A stretch of DNA of 64,000 nucleotides from Ruegeria haliotis (GCF_013377785.1 NZ_JABXWT010000002.1:459143-523142); one strand, 5' to 3'; shown: positions 45,273 to 54,811, counted from the stretch's first letter. Program-made: numbers and translations. The notes: generated by a model not told the origin, from the letters alone.

Positions 45273-45659
45273 CTGCGGAAAATGGCCTAATAGCACCCGA
45301 TCTTTCCCCACTCGTCACCCCACACCACCCGATGACGATCCTATGCCGTTTCCAACTCGGTACGTTGGCTGTTTGACCTCGCATCCAGACCAGACCTTGA
45401 CAAACCGCCCCATAACCTTCATCTGCCCCATAACACAGCGCTGACGCGTGAGCATCGGCTGGCTACATCAGTGGCCCCACAGCGCCCAAACCATTTCCAG
45501 TTCCCCTTCACGCAGGGTTCTTAACGCGACGACCGGATGCCGCAGGAACCGCCTGCATGTCCAGAGGTCTCGCACAACCCTGCCGGTCGCGCGCCCTGCG
45601 TGACCCGTCACACTTGTCCGTTGGCTTTGAATAAACTGCGGATTACAAAGGAATATTAC

Positions 45660-46922
45660 GTGTTCGACTTTGACATGCTTGGCCTTGCGCCAGCTCTGAA
45701 CGATGCGCTGAAACGCGCCAAATTCTCGCAACCGACCCCGATCCAAAATCAAGCCATTCCGCTTGCGCTGAAAGGTCATGACATTTTGGGTCTCGCCCAA
45801 ACCGGCACCGGCAAAACACTGGCTTTTGGCCTGCCGCTGATTGATCACCTTCTGGCCCAACCCGGCAAGCCTGACCCTAAAACGGCCAAGGCATTGATAC
45901 TTGCCCCCACCCGCGAACTGGTTAACCAGATCGCCGACAGCCTGCGCAATCTGACAGGCGACACAAGACTGCGCGTTGCAACAGTTGTGGGCGGCCAGTC
46001 GATCAACAGACAGATCTCGGTTCTGTCTCGTGGTACCGACATTCTTGTGGCCACCCCAGGACGTCTGATGGACCTGATGGATCGTCGGGCCGTTGATCTC
46101 AGCTCGGTACGCCACCTGGTGCTGGACGAAGCTGACCAGATGCTTGATCTGGGTTTCATCCACGCCCTGCGCAAAATCGCACCTCAGCTGGGGACACCGC
46201 GCCAGACGATGCTGTTTTCGGCCACGATGCCAAAACAGATGGAAGAGCTCAGCCGCGCTTACCTGACCAACCCACAACGCGTTCAGGTCTCGCCTCCGGG
46301 CAAAGCAGCAGACAAGATCACCCAATCCATCCACTTCGTCAGCAAGCCCGGGAAACCGCACAAGCTGCGTGAGATTCTGTCGGCGGATAAAGATGCACTG
46401 ACCTTGGTCTTTTCGCGCACCAAACATGGCGCCGAAAAACTCATGAAGGGTCTTGTTGCGGACGGATATAACGCAGCATCGATTCACGGCAACAAAAGCC
46501 AAGGGCAGCGCGACCGCGCAATCAAAGCGTTCCGGTCAGGAGAAATCAATGTCCTCGTCGCCACAGATGTGGCCGCGCGCGGCATCGACATTCCCGGCGT
46601 TGCCTACGTGATCAACTACGACTTGCCCGAGGTACCTGACAACTACGTCCACCGCATCGGCCGCACCGCGCGCGCCGGACGCGAAGGTCAGGCCATCGCG
46701 TTCTGCTCGGCAGAAGAGGTTGATCTGCTGCGCCAAATCCAAAAGCTGATGAAAATCAATATCCCCGTGGCCAGCGGTACGCAGCCCGAAGCCGTCGAGC
46801 CTAAAAAACCGACGCGGAACCAGAACAACCGCCGCCGCAGCTTCAAGCCGCAAGCGGCCAATGGTGGATCCAAGCCTGCTGCATCAAAAGGCCGCCGTCC
46901 ACGGCGCAAGCCAGCGGCATAG
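45660..46922 (+). CDS. DEAD-box RNA helicase (RhlE-like)
   Basis: About 420 residues. Motifs in order: Q motif (FSQPTPIQNQAI), I (AQTGTGKT), Ia (PTRELVNQ), Ib (TPGRLMD), II (LDEADQMLD), III (FSATMP), IV (LVFSRTKHGA), V (TDVAARGIDIP) and VI (HRIGRTARAGREG). The C-terminus from ~365 is basic (RNQNNRRRSFKPQA, KGRRPRRKPAA) and likely binds RNA. The start is a GTG at 45660 after AAAGGA (45648-45653), giving V/M-FDFDMLGLAPALND; upstream codons to 45537 are open but unlike the family. Confidence 0.93.
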   Translation: MFDFDMLGLAPALNDALKRAKFSQPTPIQNQAIPLALKGHDILGLAQTGTGKTLAFGLPLIDHLLAQPGKPDPKTAKALILAPTRELVNQIADSLRNLTGDTRLRVATVVGGQSINRQISVLSRGTDILVATPGRLMDLMDRRAVDLSSVRHLVLDEADQMLDLGFIHALRKIAPQLGTPRQTMLFSATMPKQMEELSRAYLTNPQRVQVSPPGKAADKITQSIHFVSKPGKPHKLREILSADKDALTLVFSRTKHGAEKLMKGLVADGYNAASIHGNKSQGQRDRAIKAFRSGEINVLVATDVAARGIDIPGVAYVINYDLPEVPDNYVHRIGRTARAGREGQAIAFCSAEEVDLLRQIQKLMKINIPVASGTQPEAVEPKKPTRNQNNRRRSFKPQAANGGSKPAASKGRRPRRKPAA

Positions 46923-46965
46923 CTGGCGCTTCGGCACCTCAATCTCCGCAGTTTAGAAATGACCC

Positions 46966-46994
46966 GCTAACGCCAGTTACTCTCTGGCGTTAGC
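46966..46994. terminator. Hairpin between the helicase and mltG genes
   Basis: Perfect 11-base stem GCTAACGCCAG/CTGGCGTTAGC, 7-base loop, between two convergent genes. There is no T-tract on either strand, so strength as a terminator is unclear. Confidence 0.6.
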
Positions 46995-47031
46995 AATCTG
47001 GACCGGTCCAACGTACACGCGAGAGATTGCC

Positions 47032-48192
47032 TCAGTTTCCGGAACTATTTTGCTCGGCTTCGATTTCGCGCCATTTGGCAACGTTGCGATTATGCTCCTG
47101 CAACGTCTCGGCAAAGGCATGGCCACCGGTACCATTCGCAACAAAGAACACATAGTTGGTGTCGTCCGGCGCAACGGCCGCTTCAAGGCTCGCCTGCCCG
47201 GGATTAGCGATCGGCGTCGGAGGCAAACCATCAATCACATAAGTGTTCCAAGGTGTTGCACGGCGCAGCTCGCTCCGTCGCAAACCACGGCCCAACGTCC
47301 CCTGTCCTTTGGTCACTCCGTAGATTACGGTCGGGTCCGTCTGCAGCTTCATACCTTGGTTCAACCGGTTCACAAAAACACTGGCAACTTGCGCACGTTC
47401 CCCAAGAACACCCGTTTCCTTTTCGATGATCGAGGCCAGGATCAGCATTTCTTCGGGGCTGTTCAGCGGCAATCCGTCCTGCCGGTTTTCCCATGCCGCA
47501 TTGATCCGCAGCTGCTGTTTGTCCTGCATCGCTTGCAACACGGCATTTCGGTCCTGCCCTGATGTGATGTCGTAACTGTCAGGTGCCAGCATTCCTTCAG
47601 CCGGAATCTCTGTGATCTCGCCGGTCAGCGCATCAAACGCCTTCAAAGCCTCGACCACTTGCCAGGAGGTAACACCTTCAGCCAGAGAAACACGGTACCG
47701 GGTGTCCGCCTCTTCACGCTTTTCCGTATAGGCTGCGGGACTCTCTTCTTCAGAGACGTCAAAGGACGCAATATCAACAAATTCCAGTGTCGCCGGGTTC
47801 AATTCGCGTACACGGGTTTGGGTGCGGGCTACGCCAATGCGATATTCGATTTCGGACCCGCAAGTGCTGGCGCCGCTGCTGGTGATCTCGTCGATGATCT
47901 GCTGCATTGACGCGCCTTCGCGTACCAGAAAGCTGCCCGCTTTCAGTCGCTGCGCCCGATCAGTGTAGTCTGCCGCCATCCGAAAGACCGTGGCGTTGCT
48001 GATCGCGCCCTGATCCTCCAACTCGCGGCTGACCCGCGTCATGTTTGAACCGCTTTCAACCTGCAGGCAGATGGCGGTTTCCAGTGGGCCTTCGGCCTTG
48101 TATTGCGACTGACCCCACAGGATCAGCCCCCCCATCAGGAACAGGCCGACCACTAAAATGGTCAGCGCGTTTGATGCAACGGCCCGCCACAT
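47032..48192 (-). CDS. mltG: Endolytic transglycosylase MltG
   Basis: A 386-residue membrane-anchored lytic transglycosylase that cuts nascent glycan strands. N-terminal membrane segment at ~8-27 (ALTILVVGLFLMGGLILWG), a LysM-like subdomain, and the YceG/MltG catalytic part with ILASIIEKETGVLGERAQVA (catalytic glutamate), MKLQTDPTVIYG and GLPPTPIANPG. It starts directly after the fabF stop without a gap, the fabF-mltG arrangement common in alphaproteobacteria. Confidence 0.95.
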   Translation of the reverse strand: MWRAVASNALTILVVGLFLMGGLILWGQSQYKAEGPLETAICLQVESGSNMTRVSRELEDQGAISNATVFRMAADYTDRAQRLKAGSFLVREGASMQQIIDEITSSGASTCGSEIEYRIGVARTQTRVRELNPATLEFVDIASFDVSEEESPAAYTEKREEADTRYRVSLAEGVTSWQVVEALKAFDALTGEITEIPAEGMLAPDSYDITSGQDRNAVLQAMQDKQQLRINAAWENRQDGLPLNSPEEMLILASIIEKETGVLGERAQVASVFVNRLNQGMKLQTDPTVIYGVTKGQGTLGRGLRRSELRRATPWNTYVIDGLPPTPIANPGQASLEAAVAPDDTNYVFFVANGTGGHAFAETLQEHNRNVAKWREIEAEQNSSGN

Positions 48193-49458
48193 TTAGCTAA
48201 CCTTTCCAAAGATCACGCTGGCATTGGTGCCACCAAACCCGAACGAGTTCGACAGGGCCACGTTGATCTCACGCTCTCGCTTTGCATTGGGCGCCAGATC
48301 AATAGGTGTCTCCACCGCCGGGTTGTCCAAATTGATGGTCGGCGGCGCGACCTGATCGCGGATCGCAAGGATCGAGAAGATCGCCTCGATCGCACCGGCC
48401 GCGCCCAACAGGTGACCAGTGGCCGACTTGGTCGAACTCATGGTGGCCGAGCTGGCGTGATCACCCAACAGCCGCTCTACCGCACCCAATTCGATCGTAT
48501 CCGCCATGGTCGAGGTGCCATGCGCGTTGATATAGTCCAAGTCTGTTGGCTCCAGCCCAGCGCTGCGCAATGCGGCTTGCATCGAACGTTGTGCCCCATC
48601 GCCATCCTCGGACGGTGCCGTGATGTGATAGGCGTCGCCTGACATACCATAGCCCAGAACTTCGGCGTAAATCTTGGCACCGCGCGCTTTGGCGTGCTCA
48701 TAATCTTCCAGAACAACAATGCCCGAGCCTTCGCCCATAACAAACCCATCGCGGTCGATGTCATATGGACGGCTGGCCGATTTGGGATCATCGGCATATT
48801 TGGTCGACAGCGCTTTGCACGCATTGAAACCCGCGATACCAATCTCACAGATGCAGCCCTCGCCGCCGCCCGCGATCATCACATCCGCGTCGCCTGCCCG
48901 GATGATGCGGCTGGCGTCACCAATGGCGTGCGCCCCGGTGGAACAAGCGGTTACGACCGAGTGGTTCGGCCCCTTGAACCCATGACGGATCGAAACTTGG
49001 CCCGAAGCCAAATTGATCAGCGCGCCCGGAATAAAGAACGGCGACACCCGTCGCGGACCTTTGTCACGGATAAGGTTTGCCGTGTTCGCAATCGAGCCCA
49101 GACCGCCGATGCCCGAACCGATCAGGACGCCTGTACGCAGGCGCGATTCCTCGTCTTCGGGCAGCCAGTCGGCATCCTTGCAAGCCATCTCGGCCGCAGC
49201 GATGGAATAGAGGATGAAATCCTCGATCTTGCGTTGCTCTTTCGGTGGCATCCAGTCGTCGGGGTTGAACGTACCGTTTGTTCCATCCCCGCGCGGCACC
49301 TCGCACGCATAGGTCGTGGTGACCCCACTTGCCTCCGCATCAAACAGGGTGATCGGACCAGCGCCAGACTCCCCATCCAAAAGACGCGACCAGGTTTCCT
49401 CGACCCCGCTGGCCAAAGGAGTGACCAATCCCAGACCAGTTACAACGACTCTGCGCAT
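48193..49458 (-). CDS. fabF: 3-oxoacyl-ACP synthase II
   Basis: A 421-residue condensing enzyme of fatty-acid elongation. Catalytic Cys-His-His: TACSTGAHAIG (cysteine ~170), INAHGTSTMADT (histidine) and SATGHLLGAAG (lysine/histidine motif); C-terminal NSFGFGGTNASVIF. The ATG at 49458 follows AAGAGGC. It is separated from acpP, its usual upstream neighbour, by the HisA-like and GNAT genes. Confidence 0.97.
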   Translation of the reverse strand: MRRVVVTGLGLVTPLASGVEETWSRLLDGESGAGPITLFDAEASGVTTTYACEVPRGDGTNGTFNPDDWMPPKEQRKIEDFILYSIAAAEMACKDADWLPEDEESRLRTGVLIGSGIGGLGSIANTANLIRDKGPRRVSPFFIPGALINLASGQVSIRHGFKGPNHSVVTACSTGAHAIGDASRIIRAGDADVMIAGGGEGCICEIGIAGFNACKALSTKYADDPKSASRPYDIDRDGFVMGEGSGIVVLEDYEHAKARGAKIYAEVLGYGMSGDAYHITAPSEDGDGAQRSMQAALRSAGLEPTDLDYINAHGTSTMADTIELGAVERLLGDHASSATMSSTKSATGHLLGAAGAIEAIFSILAIRDQVAPPTINLDNPAVETPIDLAPNAKREREINVALSNSFGFGGTNASVIFGKVS

Positions 49459-49615
49459 GAATTGCCTCTTGCCTGCTTCCTGTTATGAGAACCGCTCATA
49501 CCCCGGCCCGGGGTCTGGGGGCAAGAGCAACGGCAGTTTCCATACCGGTATCATTTCGCCGATCCCGGGAATTCAAGGCGTGACGTCTGTTTGGAAATTT
49601 GCCGATGAAAGAAAC

Positions 49616-49645
49616 CCGCCCCTTCGCACAGTTCGGAAGGGGCGG
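49616..49645 (-). terminator. Terminator after the HisA-like gene
   Basis: Perfect 10-base stem CCGCCCCTTC/GAAGGGGCGG with a 10-base loop; on the minus strand it is followed by TTTCTTTC. It ends transcription ten bases after the HisA-like stop codon, separating it from fabF. Confidence 0.75.
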
Positions 49646-49654
49646 AGTTTATTA

Positions 49655-50398
49655 TTACTGAAACTGTGCCACGGGCTCGTGTGCGGCCGTCGCAACTTCC
49701 AGTGCTTCATTCAGGTCCAGCATCTTGCGGAACAGTGACCGCCCAACCAAAGCGCCTGCAATGTTCGGGATATAAGCCAACCTTGAAATGTCATCCGCTG
49801 TTCGCACCACACCGCTGGCAATCACAGGTGTACGTGAATGCTGCGCAAGCCCCGAGATCAGGCCCAACTGCGCCTCAACGTCTTCCATGTCACTATTGAT
49901 ATCGGTGACTAGAATAGCCGCCAAGGGCGCGTCAGCAAAAGCGTCGATGAATGCTTCAGGCGTAAAGGCGCTTTGGTTGCGCCAGCCTTCAGTCATGACG
50001 AAACCCTGCCACACATCGACCGCCAGCACGATCTGGTCAGGATAGAGCTTGGCCAGCTCCTTGACCAAATTCGGATCCCAAGCGGCCAGCGTGCCAATCA
50101 CGACCCGCCCGGCACCCTTATCAATCCAATGTTCCACCTTTTCGCGGGTGCGCATACCACCGGCCAACTGGACCGGCATTTCTGCTGTCCGGATGATCTC
50201 TTCGACCAGCTCGGTATTGGTATCCCGGCCTTCGATCGCGTCGAAATCCGTCAAATGCATCCACTCAGCCCCGGCGGCAGCCCAGCTTCGCGCCGTTTCA
50301 GTCGGGTTCACATGCCAGATCATCGCCTCGTCCAGACGGCCTTTGTCCAGTGTCACACACCGACCGTTCTGCAGTTCCATTGTAGGGTAAATCCTCAT
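49655..50398 (-). CDS. HisA-like TIM-barrel protein with altered active site
   Basis: A 247-residue (beta-alpha)8 protein clearly related to HisA (ProFAR isomerase): MRIYPTMELQNGRCVTLDKG, MHLTDFDAIEGRD, VQLAGGMRTREKVEHWIDKG, VIGTLAAWDP, IVLAVDVWQGFV, VTDINSDMEDVEAQ and VIASGVVRTADD. The general base Asp8 of HisA is Glu8 here, the D-x-D-R-DGT signature is degenerate (TDINSDMED) and the phosphate loop ASGG is ASGV; D128 is kept. There are no his genes nearby. It is therefore probably a paralogue with another sugar-phosphate or aminoimidazole substrate, though a slow HisA is possible. Confidence 0.75.
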   Translation of the reverse strand: MRIYPTMELQNGRCVTLDKGRLDEAMIWHVNPTETARSWAAAGAEWMHLTDFDAIEGRDTNTELVEEIIRTAEMPVQLAGGMRTREKVEHWIDKGAGRVVIGTLAAWDPNLVKELAKLYPDQIVLAVDVWQGFVMTEGWRNQSAFTPEAFIDAFADAPLAAILVTDINSDMEDVEAQLGLISGLAQHSRTPVIASGVVRTADDISRLAYIPNIAGALVGRSLFRKMLDLNEALEVATAAHEPVAQFQ

Positions 50399-50521
50399 GA
50401 GCTTGCTCCTCCGCCCAATCTCTCCGAAATTCCAGAGTAACATACACGTTCAAGAGGCAACTGATTCTACCGGGATCGGCACAGTCTGGTCATTTTGCGG
50501 CATGACCGTATAGCGGCGGAT

Positions 50522-51061
50522 TTACGCCCGCGCTGGCGGCCCATTGCGCTTTAGCAAGTGTACAGGAGTCCCGTTGTACTCTCCCTCACGCATCAAGAGG
50601 TAGCCAAGCTTTTTCGCCAGCTTTTGCGAAGAGTTATTGGCCGCATCAACCATTGCCACCAGCGGTCCGGGAATGACGCGATCAAACCAGTCATGAGCGG
50701 CTTGTGCAGCCTCAAAACCCATTCCCTGACCTTGCGCTTCGGGCGCCAGTATCCATCCGGCCTCGGGAAAGCCGTCAAAATCCTCGCCCATCGAGCGGTT
50801 GCTGTAAAAGAAACCAGCCTGGCCGATCAACTTGCGATTCGACTGCTGCAGGACGGCCCATTGCCCGAACCCAACCATGTGCCAGTGCCCGGCATTGCGC
50901 AGAAAGGAATCCCATGCCTCCCCCCGCGAGCGTGGAGTCCCGCCAATATGGCGCACGACACAAGGGTCACGCCAAATCTCGGCGAACCGATCAAAGTCTT
51001 CCGGCCGCATCGCACATAACGTCAGACGGGCCGTGTTTATCATTGGGGTGGATCTTATCAT
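50522..51061 (-). CDS. GNAT acetyltransferase (RimJ/RimL-like)
   Basis: A 179-residue GCN5-type acetyltransferase: INTARLTLCAMRPEDFDRFA, acetyl-CoA loop LAPEAQGQGMGFEAAQAAHD, and a C-terminal VDAANNSSQKLAKKLGYLL. The family acetylates protein N-termini, antibiotics or small amines; the acceptor is unknown. Starts at 51061 or at the in-frame ATG 51043. It lies between acpP and the HisA-like gene, oriented with the fab block. Confidence 0.88.
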   Translation of the reverse strand: MIRSTPMINTARLTLCAMRPEDFDRFAEIWRDPCVVRHIGGTPRSRGEAWDSFLRNAGHWHMVGFGQWAVLQQSNRKLIGQAGFFYSNRSMGEDFDGFPEAGWILAPEAQGQGMGFEAAQAAHDWFDRVIPGPLVAMVDAANNSSQKLAKKLGYLLMREGEYNGTPVHLLKRNGPPARA

Positions 51062-51144
51062 GCCCTGCCCGCTTCGAATTATGCCTCAGAGGAAACAGTG
51101 CGAAGCCAACAAGTATCGCGCAAGCATGAATTTCGAGCAAACAC

Positions 51145-51184
51145 AAAAAAACGGCGCCTCCGTTGCCCGGAAGCGCCGCTTTTG
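51145..51184 (-). terminator. Terminator after acpP
   Basis: On the minus strand the stem CGGCGCTTCCG/CGGAGGCGCCG with a GGCAA-type loop is followed by seven T residues, 20 bases after the acpP stop codon. A strong rho-independent terminator. Confidence 0.88.
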
Positions 51185-51200
51185 ATCAGTTTAGAAACGC

Positions 51201-51434
51201 TTACGACGCTTCACTGATGAATTTGACGGCGTCGCCAAAGGTCTGGATGGTCTCGGCTGCGTCATCGGGGATTTCGATGCCGAACTCTTCTTCGAAGGCC
51301 ATAACCAGCTCAACAGTGTCCAGGCTGTCTGCGCCCAGATCGTCGATGAAAGACGCGTTTTCCGCTACTTTGTCTTCTTCAACACCCAGGTGCTCAACAA
51401 CGATCTTTTTAACGCGATCTGCGACGTCGCTCAT
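51201..51434 (-). CDS. acpP: Acyl carrier protein
   Basis: A 77-residue acidic carrier protein. The phosphopantetheine serine is in [19 protein letters not shown]; helices and acidic surface are typical ([16 protein letters not shown]). Carries acyl chains for the Fab enzymes encoded on either side, and would also supply acyl groups to the LuxI synthase at 59.3 kb. Its own terminator follows. The 211-base gap to fabG suggests a separate promoter for high expression. Confidence 0.97.
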   Translation of the reverse strand: MSDVADRVKKIVVEHLGVEEDKVAENASFIDDLGADSLDTVELVMAFEEEFGIEIPDDAAETIQTFGDAVKFISEAS

Positions 51435-51645
51435 GTCTATTCCTCATTCCTAGTTCAGGGCGGTTCGCCCGGTTCTGCCCTTGCCCGCTCGGGATGGCTT
51501 TGGTTTGCCCGTTCCGGGCGGTTTGTGTCCCGGGTTACCGGGAAAGTAGAAGGCCGACCTGAACGACCGGCCTCTGCATGGATGCGCCGCCTATAGCACA
51601 GACAACGCGAGAGGCAAACGCTTTCGCGCTCGCCCCGATCCGCGC

Positions 51646-52383
51646 TCACAACATGGCCATACCGCCATTCACATGCAAGGTGCTTCCGGTAACATAAGCT
51701 GCTTCGGGGCTGGCTAGGTACAGAACGGCTGCGGCAATCTCAGTAGGTTCGCCCATACGGCCGGCAGGAACCTGCTGCAACAAACCGGCCTTTTGATCGT
51801 CGGTCAGCTTTTCGGTCATCGCTGTGGTAATGAATCCCGGTGCCACAGCGTTGACGGTGATACCGCGCGTGGCAACTTCATGTGCCAACGCTTTGGAAAA
51901 GCCCACCATTCCTGCCTTGGAGGCCGCATAGTTCGCCTGGCCCGGATTACCGATCGCGCCCACAACGGACGAGATGTTTACGATCCGACCCCAACGCGAT
52001 TTCATCATCCCACGGATCACGCCTCTGCACAGTTTCATTGTGGCAGTCATGTTAATGTCAATCACACTTTGCCACTCATCGTCTGACATCCGCATGAACA
52101 AATTATCCCGCGTGATCCCGGCGTTGTTTACCAGAACATCGACCGATCCCATGGCTTCGATTGCTTGTTTCGGCAAGGCTGTAACGGCCTCGGGGTCACT
52201 CAGATTACAGGGCAACACATGCGCGCGTTCACCCAGTTCATCCGCAAGCGCCTGCAGCGGTTCAACCCGCGTGCCAGACAACCCGACCGTCGCACCGGCG
52301 CCATGCAGCGCGCGCGCGATGTCGCCTCCAATCCCGCCTGACGCGCCGGTGACCAGCGCGTTCTTACCTGTCAAATCAAACAT
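51646..52383 (-). CDS. fabG: 3-oxoacyl-ACP reductase
   Basis: A 245-residue short-chain dehydrogenase that reduces 3-oxoacyl-ACP with NADPH. NADP-binding TGASGGIGGDIARAL, NNAGITRDN, catalytic serine in VNISSVVGAIGN and the YAASKAG (Tyr-x3-Lys) motif are present. Second gene after fabD, gap 42 bases. Standard FabG length and C-terminus (YVTGSTLHVNGGMAML). Confidence 0.97.
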   Translation of the reverse strand: MFDLTGKNALVTGASGGIGGDIARALHGAGATVGLSGTRVEPLQALADELGERAHVLPCNLSDPEAVTALPKQAIEAMGSVDVLVNNAGITRDNLFMRMSDDEWQSVIDINMTATMKLCRGVIRGMMKSRWGRIVNISSVVGAIGNPGQANYAASKAGMVGFSKALAHEVATRGITVNAVAPGFITTAMTEKLTDDQKAGLLQQVPAGRMGEPTEIAAAVLYLASPEAAYVTGSTLHVNGGMAML

Positions 52384-52425
52384 TCGGTTTCCCTCTTGGT
52401 TCGTCTGTTGTGACGAGTTTTGAGT

Positions 52426-53364
52426 TTACGATTCGGCCCCGATGGCCTTTTGTACATCCTCAGGCGTGCCAATGGCTTTGCCTGAAACAGAGCGGTCGAT
52501 CTTGCGGATCATGCCCGATAGCGCCTTCCCGGCGCCGATTTCCCATGCCTCGGTCACTCCCTGCGCTGCCATGTACTGCACGCTTTCACGCCAGCGGACC
52601 GATCCTGTGACCTGCTCGACCAACAATTGCCGGATCAGATCCGGATCACTGATTGCCTCGGCGCGCACATTTGCCACCAGCGGTACAGCAGGCGCCTTGA
52701 TATCGACCGTGGTCAAAGCTTCGGCCATAACGTCAGCGGCAGGCTGCATCAGGGCGCAGTGAAACGGCGCGCTGACCGGCAGCATTACAGCGCGCTTGGC
52801 GCCTTTTTCCTTGGCAATATCTGCGGCACGTTCAACCGCAGCCTTTGCACCAGACACAACCACCTGCGTGGGATCGTTATCATTTGCGGCCTGACAGACC
52901 TCGCCCTGCGCGGCCTCTTCGGCAACAGCACGTACCGCGTCAAGATCCAGACCCAAAATAGCCGCCATGGCGCCCTCTCCTACCGGAACGGCACTTTGCA
53001 TCGCCTGGCCGCGCGTCCGCAGCAGACGGGCCGTATCAGCCACTGACAAAGCGCCAGCTGCGGCCAGGGCCGAGTATTCGCCCAGTGAATGACCCGCCAC
53101 GAACGCGGCTCTAGTCACCGAAACACCTTCGGCCTCCAACGCGCGCAACGCTGCCATCGACGTCGCCATCAACGCTGGCTGTGCGTTTTGCGTCAGCGTC
53201 AGCTCGGCAATATCGCCTTCCCAGATCAGGCTGCTCAGCTTTTCGCCCAGCGCCTCGTCCACTTCGTGAAAAATGGCCTGTGCGGCGGGATATGCCTCGG
53301 CCAGAGCTTTGCCCATTCCGATGGTCTGGGCGCCCTGCCCCGGGAAAACGAACGCGAGTGTCAT
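52426..53364 (-). CDS. fabD: Malonyl-CoA:ACP transacylase
   Basis: A 312-residue acyltransferase loading malonyl onto ACP. N-terminal MTLAFVFPGQGAQTIGMGKA, active-site GHSLGEYSAL (serine), and PVSAPFHCALM (histidine). The ATG at 53364 follows AAGAGG; the frame is open 30 codons upstream but this start matches the family. First gene of the fabD-fabG-acpP series. Confidence 0.96.
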   Translation of the reverse strand: MTLAFVFPGQGAQTIGMGKALAEAYPAAQAIFHEVDEALGEKLSSLIWEGDIAELTLTQNAQPALMATSMAALRALEAEGVSVTRAAFVAGHSLGEYSALAAAGALSVADTARLLRTRGQAMQSAVPVGEGAMAAILGLDLDAVRAVAEEAAQGEVCQAANDNDPTQVVVSGAKAAVERAADIAKEKGAKRAVMLPVSAPFHCALMQPAADVMAEALTTVDIKAPAVPLVANVRAEAISDPDLIRQLLVEQVTGSVRWRESVQYMAAQGVTEAWEIGAGKALSGMIRKIDRSVSGKAIGTPEDVQKAIGAES

Positions 53365-53539
53365 TGCAACCTCTTGGATGACGTCAGGTTGCGGCGGGGT
53401 GTAAACCGACAAGCCACGCGGCACAAGCGCTGCGTTCGCTCTGTATTCGGACACCTTAGCTGTGCATTTCCTCGGACTTGTGTCTTATGTTCGCGGCATT
53501 AGTTTGGTCTCAGCCAACAAGTCCCGGAGCCTTCGATCA

Positions 53540-54766
53540 ATGCCATCAACCAATACCTTCGCCAGCTATGGCAGTGTGACCAAAGCCTTTCACTGGCTGA
53601 CAGCGTTGCTGATCTTAACAGCCCTGCCTTTGGGCTGGATCGCCAGCGATCTGGCTCACGCCATTTATGATCCGACGATTCCCACAACCGAAGATGACAT
53701 TGCGTGGGCAGCCCGGCTGTTCTCGGTCCACAAGACTGTCGGCGTCACTATATTCTTTGTCGCCCTTGCCCGCATTCTTTGGGCGGTGACACAAACCAAA
53801 CCGGGCCTTCTGAACGCGGAAAACAAACCCGAAGCCTTCGCCGCCGAAACCGTGCATTGGATGCTTTATGCTTCTTTGGTATTGGTACCGCTGACCGGTT
53901 GGCTCCATCACGCCGCTGCTGAAGGGTTTGCGCCGATCCTGTGGCCCTTTGGCCAAAACCTGCCCTTTATACCCAAGTCGGCATACTTGGCAGAGTTAAC
54001 CGCCAGCCTGCATTGGTTGTTTATCTGGGTTTTGGTGGGTTCTTTGACGCTGCACATTTTAGGCGCTTTGAAACACCATGTGGTGGACAAGGACAGCACC
54101 CTTCGTCGCATGCTGCCCGGCTCATCAGAGGCCCCCGAACCGCCCGCTCAGCATCATTCAATGGTTCCCGCCTTTGCCGCATTGGCTGCTTGGGCGGCGG
54201 TCCTTGCTGGCGGTTGGGGTCTTGGCGTTTTCTCGGATCACTCTGCCGCAAGCACGGACACCGCCGAACTGGCCGAAGTGCAATCTGACTGGCAAGTGCA
54301 AGATGGCACGCTGTCGATAACCATAACGCAATTAGGCAGTCCCGTTACCGGCGCCTTCGCTGATTGGACCGCGGCAATCACCTTTGACGACCCCACCGCA
54401 CACGGACCTGCGGGGTCTGTCGATGTTACCATCGCGATCGGATCGCTCAGCCTTGGCACAGTGACAGATCAGGCCATGGGTGCTGATTTCTTTGACAGCG
54501 GTCAGTTCCCAACAGCCAGTTTTTCAGCTGACCTGTTCAAAACCGACACAGGTTATGAAGCGCGCGGTCCCTTGACCATCCGTGACAAAACCCTCGACGC
54601 GGTTCTGCCGTTTACACTTGAAATCCAAGATGGCACGGCGACGATGGCTGGGGCTCTGGAACTCGACCGGTTGGATTTCGGTGTCGGCGCATCAATGCCC
54701 GCCGAAGATTCACTCGCCTTTGCTGTGACGGTTGCAGTCGAACTGACAGCAACCCGAGGCGAATAA
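53540..54766 (+). CDS. Cytochrome b561-YceI fusion protein
   Basis: A 408-residue two-domain protein. Residues ~10-190 form a four-helix cytochrome b561 with haem-ligand histidines in VTKAFHWLTALLILTALP, SVHKTVGV, VHWMLYASLVLVPLTGWLHH and TASLHWLFIWVLVGSLTLHI. A fifth membrane segment (~215-235) leads to a C-terminal YceI-like domain (about 245-408), seen in GSVDVTIAIGSLSLG, FFDSGQFPTASFSADLF and TIRDKTLDAVLPFTLEI. YceI domains bind isoprenoid or fatty-amide lipids, so the pair may handle a quinone. The frame is open to 53462; the start at 53540 fits the b561 family. A separate YceI gene is convergent. Confidence 0.88.
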   Translation: MPSTNTFASYGSVTKAFHWLTALLILTALPLGWIASDLAHAIYDPTIPTTEDDIAWAARLFSVHKTVGVTIFFVALARILWAVTQTKPGLLNAENKPEAFAAETVHWMLYASLVLVPLTGWLHHAAAEGFAPILWPFGQNLPFIPKSAYLAELTASLHWLFIWVLVGSLTLHILGALKHHVVDKDSTLRRMLPGSSEAPEPPAQHHSMVPAFAALAAWAAVLAGGWGLGVFSDHSAASTDTAELAEVQSDWQVQDGTLSITITQLGSPVTGAFADWTAAITFDDPTAHGPAGSVDVTIAIGSLSLGTVTDQAMGADFFDSGQFPTASFSADLFKTDTGYEARGPLTIRDKTLDAVLPFTLEIQDGTATMAGALELDRLDFGVGASMPAEDSLAFAVTVAVELTATRGE

Positions 54767-54778
54767 ACCCCGCATAAA

Positions 54779-54811
54779 GAAACCGCCGACGCGCAAGGCA
54801 CCGGCGGTTTC
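54779..54811. terminator. Bidirectional terminator between b561-YceI and yceI
   Basis: Stem GAAACCGCCG/CGGCGGTTTC with a 13-base loop; followed by CTTTTC on the plus strand and TTTATG on the minus strand. It serves both convergent genes. Confidence 0.75.

Noticed and set aside
45468..46502. 344-codon minus-strand frame over the DEAD-box gene
   Set aside because: Antisense to a helicase with every motif intact.
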